Shown: positions 53,629 to 63,001 of the stretch, piece by piece
Numbering within the stretch: the first letter of the stretch is position 1
Layout: each line of letters opens with the position of its first letter
The notes under the pieces: generated by a model
The model's input: the letters and a program-made list of their open reading frames with translations, nothing else
The model's database searches: none
Told to the model about the DNA's origin: nothing
From: an uncultured Opitutaceae bacterium
GTDB lineage: Bacteria; Verrucomicrobiota; Verrucomicrobiia; Opitutales; Opitutaceae
Reading direction: 5' to 3'
DNA: 64,000 nucleotides
Assembly: GCA_903929355.1 (NCBI GenBank)
Contig: CAIYUN010000053.1
Location: 39,174 to 103,173, forward strand
Translations under genes and position numbers: made by a program

Positions 53629-54414
53629 CTACCCCTCAACCGGCGGGGTCGCGGCGGCTAGATACTTTGCCATGTCCGGCACCCTTTTGACACGCCGACC
53701 GGCGGCATCGCGGACGAGATAGGGGTCCTCCGCCGGGGCGGCGGTGACCTCATCCTCGTCCTCGGCCTCCTCCTGCTCGTCAATTTCCCCGCCATCGCCG
53801 TCGGTGAAGACCCATTCCTCTCCCTCATCAAACAGGTGGGACAGCCGCCGGGCCTGCGGCTCGAGCACGAGCGCGGGATTGGCCACGCGGCCGGCCTTCA
53901 CGGGCTCGAACAGGCAGGGGTAAAACTGCTTGGCGAAGTGCGCGCGAAACTCGCTGAGCCATTTATTGGCCACGCCCTCGCGGCGGTTGAGCAGCACGAT
54001 GTCGGCGAAATGCACGCACGTCTCGAACCACGCCAGCAGCGGCGGGTGGGCCTCGGCCAGCCGGCAGTGGACGACGCAGAGCACACGCGCGAGCACGCCG
54101 CCCTGCGCGGCGAGCCAGGGCTTGAACGCCTCGATCTGGTCCACCGGGCTGGCCCGGCCGTCGGTCACAAAAAAAACCCGCGCCGCCCCGGCCGGCAGGC
54201 TGGCCGCGAGGTGGGTGTCGTGCCAGGTCCAGCGGGTGAGCCCGGGCAGGCGGGCGTCAAACTCGTCCGGTAGCTCGGCGGCGGAGAGCAGCACGGCGGC
54301 GCTCTCGCCGTCGGGCAGGCCGCCGTCAATGAGATCGGCCAGCACCTCGCGCCGGCCGGACCCGGCCGCGCCCAGGATGAGGTAGACAAGAGGTGGGTCG
54401 GCGGAAGCACTCAT
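53629..54414 (-). CDS. CobW-like P-loop protein with altered Walker A
   Basis: 261 residues. The N-terminus YLILGAAGSGRREVLADLI resembles the CobW/G3E start, but the Walker A lysine position reads GSGRRE (Arg instead of Lys). Later segments fit a GTPase core: VFFVTDGRASPVDQIEAFKPWL, VLCVVHCRLA, FADIVLLNRREGVANKW (the NKxD-like region is NRRE). The C-terminal third is acidic (DGGEIDEQEEAEDEDE) with a conserved-looking VRDAAGRRVKRVPDMAKYL tail. Metal-chaperone ancestry is inferred; activity is doubtful. An upstream ATG at 54426 is the alternative start. Confidence 0.6.
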   Translation of the reverse strand: MSASADPPLVYLILGAAGSGRREVLADLIDGGLPDGESAAVLLSAAELPDEFDARLPGLTRWTWHDTHLAASLPAGAARVFFVTDGRASPVDQIEAFKPWLAAQGGVLARVLCVVHCRLAEAHPPLLAWFETCVHFADIVLLNRREGVANKWLSEFRAHFAKQFYPCLFEPVKAGRVANPALVLEPQARRLSHLFDEGEEWVFTDGDGGEIDEQEEAEDEDEVTAAPAEDPYLVRDAAGRRVKRVPDMAKYLAAATPPVEG

Positions 54415-54483
54415 GGAGGAAAACAATGCGCGGGAGCCGACAAAGGGCGAACGGGAATTCAGACGTGCCGCGCCTGGCTCCGT

Positions 54484-55584
54484 TTAGAAATCAAAGGTCC
54501 CGCACTGCGCGCGCTGGCGCATCCAGTGGTCCACCAGCACGAGCGCGGCCATGGCCTCGACGATGACGACGGCGCGCGGGAGGACACAGGGGTCGTGCCG
54601 GCCGCGCGCGGCCAGCTCGGTCGCGGCCCCGTGCAGATCCACCGTCTGCTGCCGCTGCATGATGGTGGCGGTGGGTTTGAAGGCGACGTTGAAGACAATC
54701 TCCTCGCCGTTGCTGATGCCGCCCTGGACGCCGCCGGAGCGGTTCGTCACCGTCCGCACGCCGCCGCCCTCGCGCGGGGCAAAGGCGTCGTTGTGCTCGG
54801 AGCCCTTGAGCAGGGTGCCGGCGAAACCGCTGCCGATCTCGAACCCCTTCGTGGCCGGGAGCGAGAGCATGGCCCTGGCGAGGTCGGCCTCCAGCCGGTC
54901 GAACACCGGCTCGCCCAGACCCGGCGGCACGCCGCGCACCCGGCACTGGATGATGCCGCCCACGGAATCGCCGGCGGCGCGCACCTCCTTGATGCGGCGG
55001 ATCATGGCGGCGGCGGTCGCGGGATGCGGGCAGCGCACCGGCGAGGCCTCGACCTCGGCCAGGGTGGGGAAATCGACGAGTGCCGCCGCCGGCACGGCCA
55101 GATCATGGACGCGGGTGACGAACGCGCGCACCTCCACCCCGCCGGCCAGCGCGAGAATCTTCCGCGCGATCGCACCGGCCGCCACGCGACCGACTGTCTC
55201 GCGCGCCGAGCTGCGACCGCCGCCCCGGTGGTCGCGGAGACCGTATTTCGCCTGATAAGTGTAGTCCGCGTGGGAGGGACGGAACTTTTCGCGCATCTCG
55301 TCGTAGGCCCCGGGCCGCTGGTCGGAGTTGCGCACGAGCAGTGAAAGCGGGACGCCGGTGGTCCGGCCCTCGAAAAGTCCGGCCATGATTTCAACCTGGT
55401 CCGCCTCCTGGCGGGGGGTGACCAGGTCGCTCTGGCCCGGACGGCGACGGTCGAGATCCCCTTGAATGTCGGCGGCGGCGAGCGGCAGACGCGGCGGGCA
55501 GCCATCAATGACCACGCCCACGGCCGGCCCATGGCTCTCGCCCCAGGTGGTGACACGGAAGAGGTGGCCGAAAGTATTGGGCAT
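54484..55584 (-). CDS. aroC: chorismate synthase
   Basis: 366 residues from ATG 55584 ([20 protein letters not shown], chorismate synthase signature 1). Further hallmarks are [41 protein letters not shown] with GGRSSARET (signature 2), and near the end [24 protein letters not shown] plus [17 protein letters not shown] (signature 3). It uses reduced FMN to convert EPSP to chorismate. It is divergent from the gspD-like gene. Confidence 0.97.
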   Translation of the reverse strand: MPNTFGHLFRVTTWGESHGPAVGVVIDGCPPRLPLAAADIQGDLDRRRPGQSDLVTPRQEADQVEIMAGLFEGRTTGVPLSLLVRNSDQRPGAYDEMREKFRPSHADYTYQAKYGLRDHRGGGRSSARETVGRVAAGAIARKILALAGGVEVRAFVTRVHDLAVPAAALVDFPTLAEVEASPVRCPHPATAAAMIRRIKEVRAAGDSVGGIIQCRVRGVPPGLGEPVFDRLEADLARAMLSLPATKGFEIGSGFAGTLLKGSEHNDAFAPREGGGVRTVTNRSGGVQGGISNGEEIVFNVAFKPTATIMQRQQTVDLHGAATELAARGRHDPCVLPRAVVIVEAMAALVLVDHWMRQRAQCGTFDF

Positions 55585-55758
55585 CGCAGCCGACCAACGT
55601 TGACGGGGGGGGCGCAGCCTGCAAGTTTCAAAATCTTGCAACCGCCGGAAACGGCACCCCGGCCTCCGCCGTCATCTACCCCATACCGCAATTTTCGACC
55701 CCCTCCACTTATCGCTTGTTCTCCGCGCGTCCCGCGCCCAAGTTCAAACCCCCTTCCT

Positions 55759-57960
55759 ATGCGTCTACCTCGCCTGCTCCCGTGCCTTGCCCTCGTGCTC
55801 ATTCCCGCGCTGCTGCGCGCCCAGCCCGCCCCGGCCGCCGCCATCCCGCCTGACACCGGCCCGCCGGCCACTGTGACCAAGCTGGTGCTGCGGGACGCCC
55901 CGCTGGATCTGGTGCTGGCCGAGCTGGAGACCTGGACCGGCAAAATCGTGCTCCGGCCGCAGGCCCTGCCCGCCGCCATCATCACGCTCAATATTTCCCA
56001 CACGGTGAGCCGCGACGAGGCGGTGCATGCGCTGGAGAGCGTGCTGGAGCTGAACGGCATCGGCATCGTCTACATGGGTGACAAATACATCAAGGTCGTC
56101 GATCTCGCGACCAAGGTCAGAATCGAGGCCACCCAGCTGATCCTGGGCCGGGCCAACGACGAGCCGACGAGCAACATGATCGCCACCAAGATTTTTGTGC
56201 TCAACTACCTGCGGCCCCAGGATATCGTCCAGCAGCTCAATATCTTCCTGAATCCCCAGACCGGCGGGGCCATCGCCTTTGCGAACAGTCCTTATTTTTC
56301 GGTCACGGACACCGTGGCCAACCTCCAGCGCGTTGAAGCCTTGGTGGACAAGCTGGACAAACCAACCACGCCGACGGTCAAGACGAAGTTCTTCCCCTTG
56401 GTCAACGGCCAGGCGGCGACCGTGGCCCAGACCATCAACGCCTTGGTGGCGGGCCCCCTCCAAGCCCTGGTCGGTGCCGCCAACATCACCCTCTCTGCGG
56501 ATCCCCGCACCAACCAACTCATCGTCGTCGGCGCCGAGGAGCAGTTTCCCCTCTTTGACGAGCTGGTCAAGGAGCTGGACAAGCCGGCCTCCCTCGCCAC
56601 CGACAACAAGGTCATCCGGCTCAAGAATGCCACCGCCTCGATCGTGGTGCAGGAGTTGCACAATATCATCGCCGGCCAGCAGCAGGCGCTGAGCGCGACC
56701 AACCCGACGACCACCGGGGCCACCACTGGCGTCCGCGCCGGGGGTGCCGCCGCCACGACCACCGGCGCCCGCGCCGGGGGTGCCGCCACCACCGCCGCGA
56801 CCGCCGCTCCTGCGGCCCGCGGCGCCGCCGCAGCACCGCAGGCTGCGGTCACGGGAGTCAGTTCCGGCGCCGCCGGGAGCAATGGCTCCGGCAACTCCAC
56901 CACCGACTTCAGCAGCTACCTCTCCTTCACCAACGACGACCGCACGAATTCCATCGTCGCCACCGGCACCAAGAAGGACTTGGAGATTCTGGGTAACATG
57001 ATCGACGGCCTCGACTTCATCCTCCAGCAGGTGCGCATCGAGGTGCTGATCGTGGACGTGACGCTCACCGACGAGTTCGACACCGGCATCAGCGCGCTCG
57101 GCCTGCAGCTCAACGGCGGCAAGCTGACCGGCATCAGCGGTACCACGGCCGGGATGAATCTGACTGGCAGCGGCGCACAGGCGGCCAGCTCGACCACCGT
57201 GGGTCTTTTGGCCAACCCGACCACCTTGGCCCATGTGGTGGATCGCACCGGCCTGACCGGCCTGATCAGCCTCACCACCACCCCGGGTAAAAATAAATCC
57301 ATCATCCTGTCCAATCCGACCATTTCGACCGCCCACAACACCACCGGCACGATTTTTGTCGGGGAATCGATCCCAACCATCAACGGTACGGTCACGGTGG
57401 GCGGCACCGGCGGCGTGACCAGCACCATCACCCCCCAGCAAATCGGTGTCCAGCTGTCGGTGACGCCCCTGATCGGCGCGGACGGCACGGTGCAGATGAA
57501 CATCTCCCAGAGCGTCAGCGATACCTCGGCGTCGGTCACGATCGACGGCAATTCGCAGCCCATCATCAGCAACCGCTCGACCAGCTCCTACGTCTCCTGC
57601 AAGAGCGGCGACATCCTGGTGCTGGGCGGCATGCGCCGGAACGCGGACAAGCTGAGCACCAGCATCTTTGGCGGCATCCCCGTGCTGGGGTCGCTGCTGG
57701 GATCGAGCTCCCACCAGAAAGAGACGGACGAACTGATTTTCTTCCTGCGCCCCGTGGTGCTGACCAACACTCCGGCCGACAATGTTGAGACCTTGAAAAA
57801 TGTCGAGGACTTGGATAAAGGTGGCCAGATCAAGAACCTGATCCAGGGACCCGCGGGCACCATCAAGGAAATGCTCAAGGTCCCGGCGGACCCCGCCCCG
57901 GCCGGCAGCACCGCCCACCCCACGCCTGCCCAAAACAACCTCCAGCGCCCGCCGCGCTGA
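55759..57960 (+). CDS. gspD: GspD-like secretin
   Basis: 733 residues from ATG 55759. Signal peptide (MRLPRLLPCLALVLIPALLRAQ), an N0/STN-like domain (LVLRDAPLDLVLAELETWTG), then three N-domains with the NxxIxxAN-like signatures TKIFVLNYLRPQDIVQQLN, KFFPLVNGQAATVAQTINAL and NKVIRLKNATASIVVQELHN. The third is split by a Gly/Ala/Thr low-complexity repeat (TTGVRAGGAA units). The barrel domain shows VGESIPTINGTV, GVQLSVTPLIG and GGIPVLGSLLGSSSHQKETDELIFFLRPVV. First gene of a gspD-E-F operon (9 bp to gspE). A type II secretion or type IV pilus channel; no pilin gene is adjacent. Confidence 0.9.
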   Translation: MRLPRLLPCLALVLIPALLRAQPAPAAAIPPDTGPPATVTKLVLRDAPLDLVLAELETWTGKIVLRPQALPAAIITLNISHTVSRDEAVHALESVLELNGIGIVYMGDKYIKVVDLATKVRIEATQLILGRANDEPTSNMIATKIFVLNYLRPQDIVQQLNIFLNPQTGGAIAFANSPYFSVTDTVANLQRVEALVDKLDKPTTPTVKTKFFPLVNGQAATVAQTINALVAGPLQALVGAANITLSADPRTNQLIVVGAEEQFPLFDELVKELDKPASLATDNKVIRLKNATASIVVQELHNIIAGQQQALSATNPTTTGATTGVRAGGAAATTTGARAGGAATTAATAAPAARGAAAAPQAAVTGVSSGAAGSNGSGNSTTDFSSYLSFTNDDRTNSIVATGTKKDLEILGNMIDGLDFILQQVRIEVLIVDVTLTDEFDTGISALGLQLNGGKLTGISGTTAGMNLTGSGAQAASSTTVGLLANPTTLAHVVDRTGLTGLISLTTTPGKNKSIILSNPTISTAHNTTGTIFVGESIPTINGTVTVGGTGGVTSTITPQQIGVQLSVTPLIGADGTVQMNISQSVSDTSASVTIDGNSQPIISNRSTSSYVSCKSGDILVLGGMRRNADKLSTSIFGGIPVLGSLLGSSSHQKETDELIFFLRPVVLTNTPADNVETLKNVEDLDKGGQIKNLIQGPAGTIKEMLKVPADPAPAGSTAHPTPAQNNLQRPPR

Positions 57961-57969
57961 TTTCCGCCC

Positions 57970-59745
57970 ATGCCCGCCATCTTGGATTCCGTGCTGCCCG
58001 ACGAACTCGCCGGCCGGCTCGACGCAGAAAAACTTCAGGCCATCAACGAGGCCCCGCGCGGTCGCCGCCTGGCGGAGCTGGCCGCCGCCCTCGGTCAGGA
58101 CGAGGGCACGGTGCTCAAGCGCCTCGCGGAGCTGAAAGGCCTGCCCATCGCCCACAACCTTCAGGCCGACCAGGCCTCGTTGCGCCTTTTTCCGTCCCGT
58201 CTCGTGCACGATTACCAGATGGTGGCGATCCTGAGCCCGGAGGCCATCGCGGCCGAAGCCGCGGCGGCGGACAGCGGCAAGAAGGACTCCAAGAAGAAAG
58301 AGGAGGAGGCCCCACCGCCGCCGCCCGACGGCCCGCTCCTCCTGGCGACCGCCTGGCCGCCCGATGCCATGATGGTCGAGTGGATCTGCACGTTCACCAC
58401 CCGGCCGCTCGTCTGGCACCTGGGGGTGCCGGACAAGGTGCACCAGCTCATCGTGGATCACTTCGGCGTCGGTTCCGGGAGCCTCGATGACGACGATTCC
58501 TTCGGGGTGCCCGAGGTGGTCGAGACGACGGAGAGCGACGTGGACGAGGAGGCGGCGGTGGTCCGCTTCGTCACCGATGTCATCACCCAGGCGGTGGACG
58601 ACGACGCCACCGACATCCATTTCGAACCACAGGAAAAGCAGCTCCGCATCCGCTACCGCGTGGACGGGTTGCTCGTCCATGTGCCGGTGCCGGACAATCT
58701 GCTCCGCTTCCAGGACGCCATCATCTCGCGCGTCAAGATCATGTCGAAGCTGAACATTTCGGAGAAGCGCCTGCCCCAGGACGGCCGCATCAATTTCCGC
58801 GCCGGCGGCGCCGTGCTCGACATCCGGGTCTCCACCCTGCCGACCATCTACGCCGAGTCCATCTCGCTCCGCCTCCTCAACAAGAAGAAGGACTCCTACA
58901 ACACGATGGACAAGCTCGGCATGAGCGCCGAGGAGCAGGGCCAGATCAACGAGGTGCTCGAGTACCCGCACGGCATCATCCTGGTCACCGGGCCCACCGG
59001 CTCGGGCAAATCCACCACGCTCAACGCCTTCCTGCGCAAGATCAACTCGGTGGACCTGCGCATCATCACGGTCGAGGACCCCATCGAGTACGAGGTGCCC
59101 GGCGTGAATCAGACCCACGTCAAGCCCGAGATCGGTCTCACCTTTGCCAGCGCCCTGCGCAGCATTCTCCGCCAGGATCCCGACGTCATCATGGTCGGTG
59201 AAATCCGTGACCGCGACACCGCCGACATCGCCATCCGCGCGGCGCTCACCGGTCACCTCGTCTTCTCCACCCTGCACACCAACGACGCCCCCGGCGCCAT
59301 CACCCGCCTCGTGGACATGGGCATCGAGCCCTTCCTGGTCACGTCCGCGATCGAGCTGGTGCTCGCCCAGCGGCTCGTGCGCCGGCTCTGCGCCGACTGC
59401 TCCCGCATGGAGGCGATCAGCCCGGTGAAGCTCCGCGAGCATCTCGCCGTGCTCCATGTGGATCCCGTCGAGGCCGCGAACGTCACCGCCCTCCGCCGTC
59501 CGGTCGGCTGCGACCGCTGCCGCAACACCGGCTATCGCGGCCGGGTGGGCGTGTTCGAAATCTTCCGCCTCCACAATGATGAGATCCACGATCTCATCCT
59601 CAAGCGCGAGAGCACGCAGGCGCTCGCCGAGTGCGCCCGCCGCCACGGCATGAAAGCCCTGGAGCACAGTGCCTGGGACAAGGTCCAGGCCGGTCTCACC
59701 ACCCTCGACGAGGTGCTCCGCGTCATCACGGTCACGGATACCTGA
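57970..59745 (+). CDS. gspE: GspE/PilB-type secretion ATPase
   Basis: 591 residues. An N-terminal MshEN/GspE-II-like domain (LAELAAALGQDEGTVLKRLAELKGLPI) is joined by a Lys/Glu/Pro-rich linker (~98-115) to the ATPase core. Motifs are LPQDGRINFR, Walker A GPTGSGKS (341-348), Asp box IITVEDPIEYEVPG, LRSILRQDPDVIMVGEIRD (Walker B), HLVFSTLHTNDA (His box) and a zinc-binding tetracysteine (474, 477, 514, 517). It powers pseudopilus or pilus extension from the cytoplasmic face. It lies between gspD and gspF with 9-11 bp gaps. Confidence 0.95.
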   Translation: MPAILDSVLPDELAGRLDAEKLQAINEAPRGRRLAELAAALGQDEGTVLKRLAELKGLPIAHNLQADQASLRLFPSRLVHDYQMVAILSPEAIAAEAAAADSGKKDSKKKEEEAPPPPPDGPLLLATAWPPDAMMVEWICTFTTRPLVWHLGVPDKVHQLIVDHFGVGSGSLDDDDSFGVPEVVETTESDVDEEAAVVRFVTDVITQAVDDDATDIHFEPQEKQLRIRYRVDGLLVHVPVPDNLLRFQDAIISRVKIMSKLNISEKRLPQDGRINFRAGGAVLDIRVSTLPTIYAESISLRLLNKKKDSYNTMDKLGMSAEEQGQINEVLEYPHGIILVTGPTGSGKSTTLNAFLRKINSVDLRIITVEDPIEYEVPGVNQTHVKPEIGLTFASALRSILRQDPDVIMVGEIRDRDTADIAIRAALTGHLVFSTLHTNDAPGAITRLVDMGIEPFLVTSAIELVLAQRLVRRLCADCSRMEAISPVKLREHLAVLHVDPVEAANVTALRRPVGCDRCRNTGYRGRVGVFEIFRLHNDEIHDLILKRESTQALAECARRHGMKALEHSAWDKVQAGLTTLDEVLRVITVTDT

Positions 59746-59756
59746 GCCGCCGCGCC

Positions 59757-61028
59757 ATGCCGACCTTCGCCTATTCCGCCCGCGACGCCGCCGGCCAGAC
59801 TGTGTCCGCCGCGCTCGAAGCCCCCAGCCGTCGCGACGCGCTGCGCCTGCTCACCTCCCGCGGCCTCACCCCGGTCAATCTCAGCGAGCAAACCGCCGCC
59901 GCCAAAAATGCGGCTGGCAAGCCCGGTGGCGCCAAGGCGGCCACCGCCCTGGCCCTCGCCAGGAAGGAAGCCCCGGCCAGGCCGGTCCGCATCACGCGCA
60001 GCCAGCGGCTGCCGTTTCTGAACGCACTGCACGAGCTGACCAGCGGCGGCCTCTCCGCCGGCGAGGCCGTGCGCCTGCTGGCCTTGCGCGTCAAGGATCC
60101 GGGGCTCAAGGCCCTGAGCGCCGGCATGTGGGAGCGGATCAGCGAGGGGGCCACCATCTCCAAGGCCCTGGCGGCGTATCCCGACGTTTTTGACCACAAC
60201 ACCATCAACCTCGTCGCCTCCGGCGAGGCAACCGGCAACATCACGGAGGTGCTGATCCGCATCATCGACCACCTCAACGAGCAGCGCGAAATGCAGCGCC
60301 AGCTGGTGGCCGCGATGGCGTACCCGGTTTTTCTCAGCGTGGTCGCCGGCGGGGTCGTCCTGTTCTTCCTGTTTTTCCTCCTGCCGCGCCTGAAGGTGCT
60401 GTTCGACGCCCTGCACGGCGAGCTGCCCCTGGCCACCCGCTTTCTCATCGGCCTCTCCGGGTTCACGCTGCATTGGGGCTGGCTGGCGCTGCTGCTGTTC
60501 GTGTTTGGGGTGGCCAGCCTGTGGAAATGGCGCAACAGTCCGGAGGGTCGCAAGGTCACCGACGGCTGGCTGCTCCACCTGCCGGTCGCCGGCCAGTTCT
60601 TTGTCGCGCAAACCGTCCACAGTTTCAGCCAGACGCTTTCGGTCCTGCTCGAAAACGGCATCACCACGGCCGAGGCCCTGCGCATGACCGAGCGTCAGGT
60701 GGACAACGTCATTCATCGCGAGGCTTTCGCGGTCGCCACCGACCGCGTGCTGGAGGGCGAGGCCCTGGCGAAGGCGCTCGGCCGCACCGGCTGCTTTCCC
60801 GACCTGGTGCTCGATCAGCTGGCCGTCGGTGAAAACACCGGCAATCTGGTGCCCAGCCTCCGCCGGATCGCCGTCAGCCACCAGAAGCTGATCTCCGCCC
60901 AGCTCAAGTTTTTCACGAGCGTGATCGGCAGCGTCGTGCTCTGCACCGTCTTTCTCTTCGTCGGCTTTATCGCCTACGCCATCGTCAGCGCCGTGTTCCA
61001 GCTCAGCCAGGCGGTCGGCCGCGGTTGA
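59757..61028 (+). CDS. gspF: GspF/PilC-type inner-membrane platform protein
   Basis: 423 residues from ATG 59757 (MPTFAYSARDAAGQTVSAAL). Two T2SSF domains: the first around FLNALHELTSGGLSAGEAVRLLA...LVASGEATGNITEVL, the second around TVHSFSQTLSVLLENGITTAEAL...LAVGENTGNLVPSL. Three membrane helices are visible (~193-220, 240-262 and near the C-terminus). A 40-residue Ala/Lys linker follows the N-terminal ARDA domain. It works with the GspE ATPase encoded just upstream to build the pseudopilus. Confidence 0.95.
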   Translation: MPTFAYSARDAAGQTVSAALEAPSRRDALRLLTSRGLTPVNLSEQTAAAKNAAGKPGGAKAATALALARKEAPARPVRITRSQRLPFLNALHELTSGGLSAGEAVRLLALRVKDPGLKALSAGMWERISEGATISKALAAYPDVFDHNTINLVASGEATGNITEVLIRIIDHLNEQREMQRQLVAAMAYPVFLSVVAGGVVLFFLFFLLPRLKVLFDALHGELPLATRFLIGLSGFTLHWGWLALLLFVFGVASLWKWRNSPEGRKVTDGWLLHLPVAGQFFVAQTVHSFSQTLSVLLENGITTAEALRMTERQVDNVIHREAFAVATDRVLEGEALAKALGRTGCFPDLVLDQLAVGENTGNLVPSLRRIAVSHQKLISAQLKFFTSVIGSVVLCTVFLFVGFIAYAIVSAVFQLSQAVGRG

Positions 61029-61559
61029 CCTGACTGTTTTCGCGGCGACCGGCACGCAAGTCCGCAAAACGCAGAATTCGGATTAAACGCCAAGACGCCA
61101 AGGGGCAAAGCCGCAGAGGGGCGGCCTCGAATCTTGGTTGGGTACTTCGCGCCACGGAAGATACCGCATACAATAGAGGGAAGCCAGGAAACCCGGAATA
61201 ATCCCTGCCAAAATAGGCCAACCTCATTTCCTGGCTTCAACCTAGATTCAGCAATTAGTCACAGAGGCCACAGAGGGAAGACCTGAGGTCACAGAGAAAT
61301 ACATCGGAAGGGGTGAGAAAGTTTTGATGTCACTCACCGGGTGCGATGCTTGCCGTCACTCTGGATTATTTAAGTGGTTTGCTCCGTGAACCCTATGGCT
61401 GGGCTCTGTGTTCTCTGCGCAACCCTTCTGCGCTTTTAGGCTCATGGTTTCCCCTCAAACCATTCGGGCGCATTGCAGTTGCTGGGTTGTGCCTGCGGCA
61501 CGCGGGCCGGGATTTCGGCCTTGCGCCGCACACCTCGCGGCGGCGATGCTGATGCTCCC
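61029..61559. repeat. 531-bp gene-free stretch with dispersed repeats
   Basis: No credible gene. It contains CGGATTAAACGCCAAGACGCCAAGGGGCAAAG (61080-61111; listed as modules CGCCAAGA and CGCAGAG) and, at about 61257-61300, CACAGAGGCCACAGAGGGAA followed by AGGTCACAGAGAAATAC, i.e. several ~10-nt CACAGAG units. These are the AT-richer members of the same kind of direct-repeat modules seen at 27733 and 1190. The 200 bp before the cyclophilin gene may hold its promoter, which I cannot place. Confidence 0.45.
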
Positions 61560-62090
61560 ATGAGCACACCCGCCGCCCAACCCGCCCCCGCCGAAGCCGC
61601 CGTCATCAGCACCAGCTATGGCGATCTGACCATCGCCTTCTGGCCCGACGTCGCGCCCAAGACGGTGGAGAACTTCAAGAAGCTGGCCCGCGAGGGTTTT
61701 TATGACGGCACGGCTTTTCATCGCATCATCAAGGGCTTCATGATCCAGGGCGGCTGCCCCAACACCAAGGCCGGCGCGAGCGGCATGCCCGGCACCGGTG
61801 ACCCTGGTTACAAGCTCAAGGCGGAGTTCAACGCCAAGTCCCACGTGCGCGGCGTCATCTCCATGGCGCGGTCGTCGCACCCCGACTCGGCCGGCTGCCA
61901 GTTCTTCATCTGCCACGGCGACGCCAAGTTTCTCGACAAGCAATACACCGCGTTCGGCCAGTTGAGCGCGGGCGACGATGTACTGGAGCGCATCGCGAAC
62001 GTGCCCACGAAATCCGGCGGCGGCGGCGAGAAAAGCACCCCCATCGAGCGCATCGAGGTAAAGGGCATCAAGATCGTGCCGGTGGCCTGA
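61560..62090 (+). CDS. cyclophilin-type peptidyl-prolyl isomerase
   Basis: 176 residues from ATG 61560. The cyclophilin core is clear: STSYGDLTIAFWPDVAPKTV, FYDGTAFHRIIKGFMIQGGC (catalytic FHR), GYKLKAEFNAKSHVRGVISMAR, SAGCQFFICHGDAKFLDKQY and AFGQLSAGDDVLERIA. No signal peptide, so it is cytoplasmic. It catalyses proline cis-trans isomerisation in protein folding. It stands alone. Confidence 0.95.
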   Translation: MSTPAAQPAPAEAAVISTSYGDLTIAFWPDVAPKTVENFKKLAREGFYDGTAFHRIIKGFMIQGGCPNTKAGASGMPGTGDPGYKLKAEFNAKSHVRGVISMARSSHPDSAGCQFFICHGDAKFLDKQYTAFGQLSAGDDVLERIANVPTKSGGGGEKSTPIERIEVKGIKIVPVA

Positions 62091-62185
62091 GGCTGAATTC
62101 TGTCGGCGGGGTGCCCTCTTCGTCCGCCCTGGCTTTAGCTACGGCGCAACTCCGCGACCGCTGCGGGCCATGACGCCCAGTACGT

Positions 62186-62824
62186 TTATTTTCCCGCCGC
62201 TGCCGCTGCCGGCGGCGTCAGCCCCGCCATGGCATCGGCGCCCGGGACCAGCGCCCAATAGACCAGCAGTGTGCCAAGGGTGCCGAGCAGCAGGACCAAA
62301 ACCCCAAGCTGCCGGCGCTTCGGCAGCGCCAGCCAGAGCACGAAGCCCGTCACACAGGACAGGACGATCAGGAACGCCGCCAGGTCGATCACCCAGCGCC
62401 AGCCTTCCCCCGCATAACGGCCGCGGTGGAGGTTGTTGATCAGCGCGATGAAATTGTATGACTCGGTGTGGACACGAGTCGCCCCGCCCGGTTTGGCGAC
62501 CTCAATTTCCCACAACTGCCCCGGATCCTTGAAGCTGATGGAAAACTTGTCGTCGAGTTCCTCGAAATCCGTCATCGCACCGTGAATTTTAAAGGTTTGC
62601 CGCAAGTACTCGACAATGTGCAGCCCGTCCTTTTTGGCGACCAGATCGGCGGGGGTCTGGCCGGTGGTTTCGGTCACGGTCGGGTTGGTTGCTTTGAACC
62701 AGTCCTCATGATCAATGGTGAAGCCGGTGATGCCGAAGAGCAGCATCACGAACACCCCCAGCATCGTCAGATAGACGTGGATGGTGCGGCAAAAATGGAG
62801 AATTCTGCGGTTGATGGGATGCAT
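62186..62824 (-). CDS. PepSY-associated transmembrane protein
   Basis: 212 residues. A first membrane helix (IHVYLTMLGVFVMLLFGITG) with the PepSY-TM pattern FGITGFTIDHEDW is followed by an extracytoplasmic PepSY-like domain (~45-130; LWEIEVAKPGGATRVHTESY). Then come NNLHRGRYAGEGWRWVIDLAAFLIVLSCVTGFVLWLALPKRR and a last helix. The conserved His residues (IHVY, LHRG) suit heme or quinone-linked electron transfer. Together with the ApbE-DUF2271 gene upstream on the same strand it suggests a flavin-based extracytoplasmic redox system. Confidence 0.85.
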   Translation of the reverse strand: MHPINRRILHFCRTIHVYLTMLGVFVMLLFGITGFTIDHEDWFKATNPTVTETTGQTPADLVAKKDGLHIVEYLRQTFKIHGAMTDFEELDDKFSISFKDPGQLWEIEVAKPGGATRVHTESYNFIALINNLHRGRYAGEGWRWVIDLAAFLIVLSCVTGFVLWLALPKRRQLGVLVLLLGTLGTLLVYWALVPGADAMAGLTPPAAAAAGK

Positions 62825-62860
62825 GGGGAGTAAAGGGACCGGAGGTCAGGCCAGCCTTGG

Positions 62861-62890
62861 GGTGGAGCGCATTGACCTCAATGCGCTTCT
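62861..62890 (+). repeat. REP-like hairpin, AGCGCATTGACCTCAATGCGCT type
   Basis: GGTGGAGCGCATTGACCTCA then ATGCGCTTC: 10-bp arms AGCGCATTGA/TCAATGCGCT around CC. It shares the GGTGG-leader and TTGACC-loop with 29262 but with compensating stem changes (GCGCGTTG to GCGCATTG, CAACGCGC to CAATGCGC). Confidence 0.6.
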
Positions 62891-63001
62891 GGCCGGCCCA
62901 AGGAACCGTCGCGCGATGGCAGGGCGTCCCGCCTGATCATCGCGGCGGAAACCTGCGAGTTTTCACGCTGGAGGTAAGACGGCCCGGCCAACTCGCAGCG
63001 C

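Noticed and set aside
55765..59667. A 1300-codon open frame on the minus strand opposite gspD and gspE
   Set aside because: It is antisense to two well-conserved secretion genes, is His/Gly/Asp-rich without domains, and arises from the high GC content of third codon positions.
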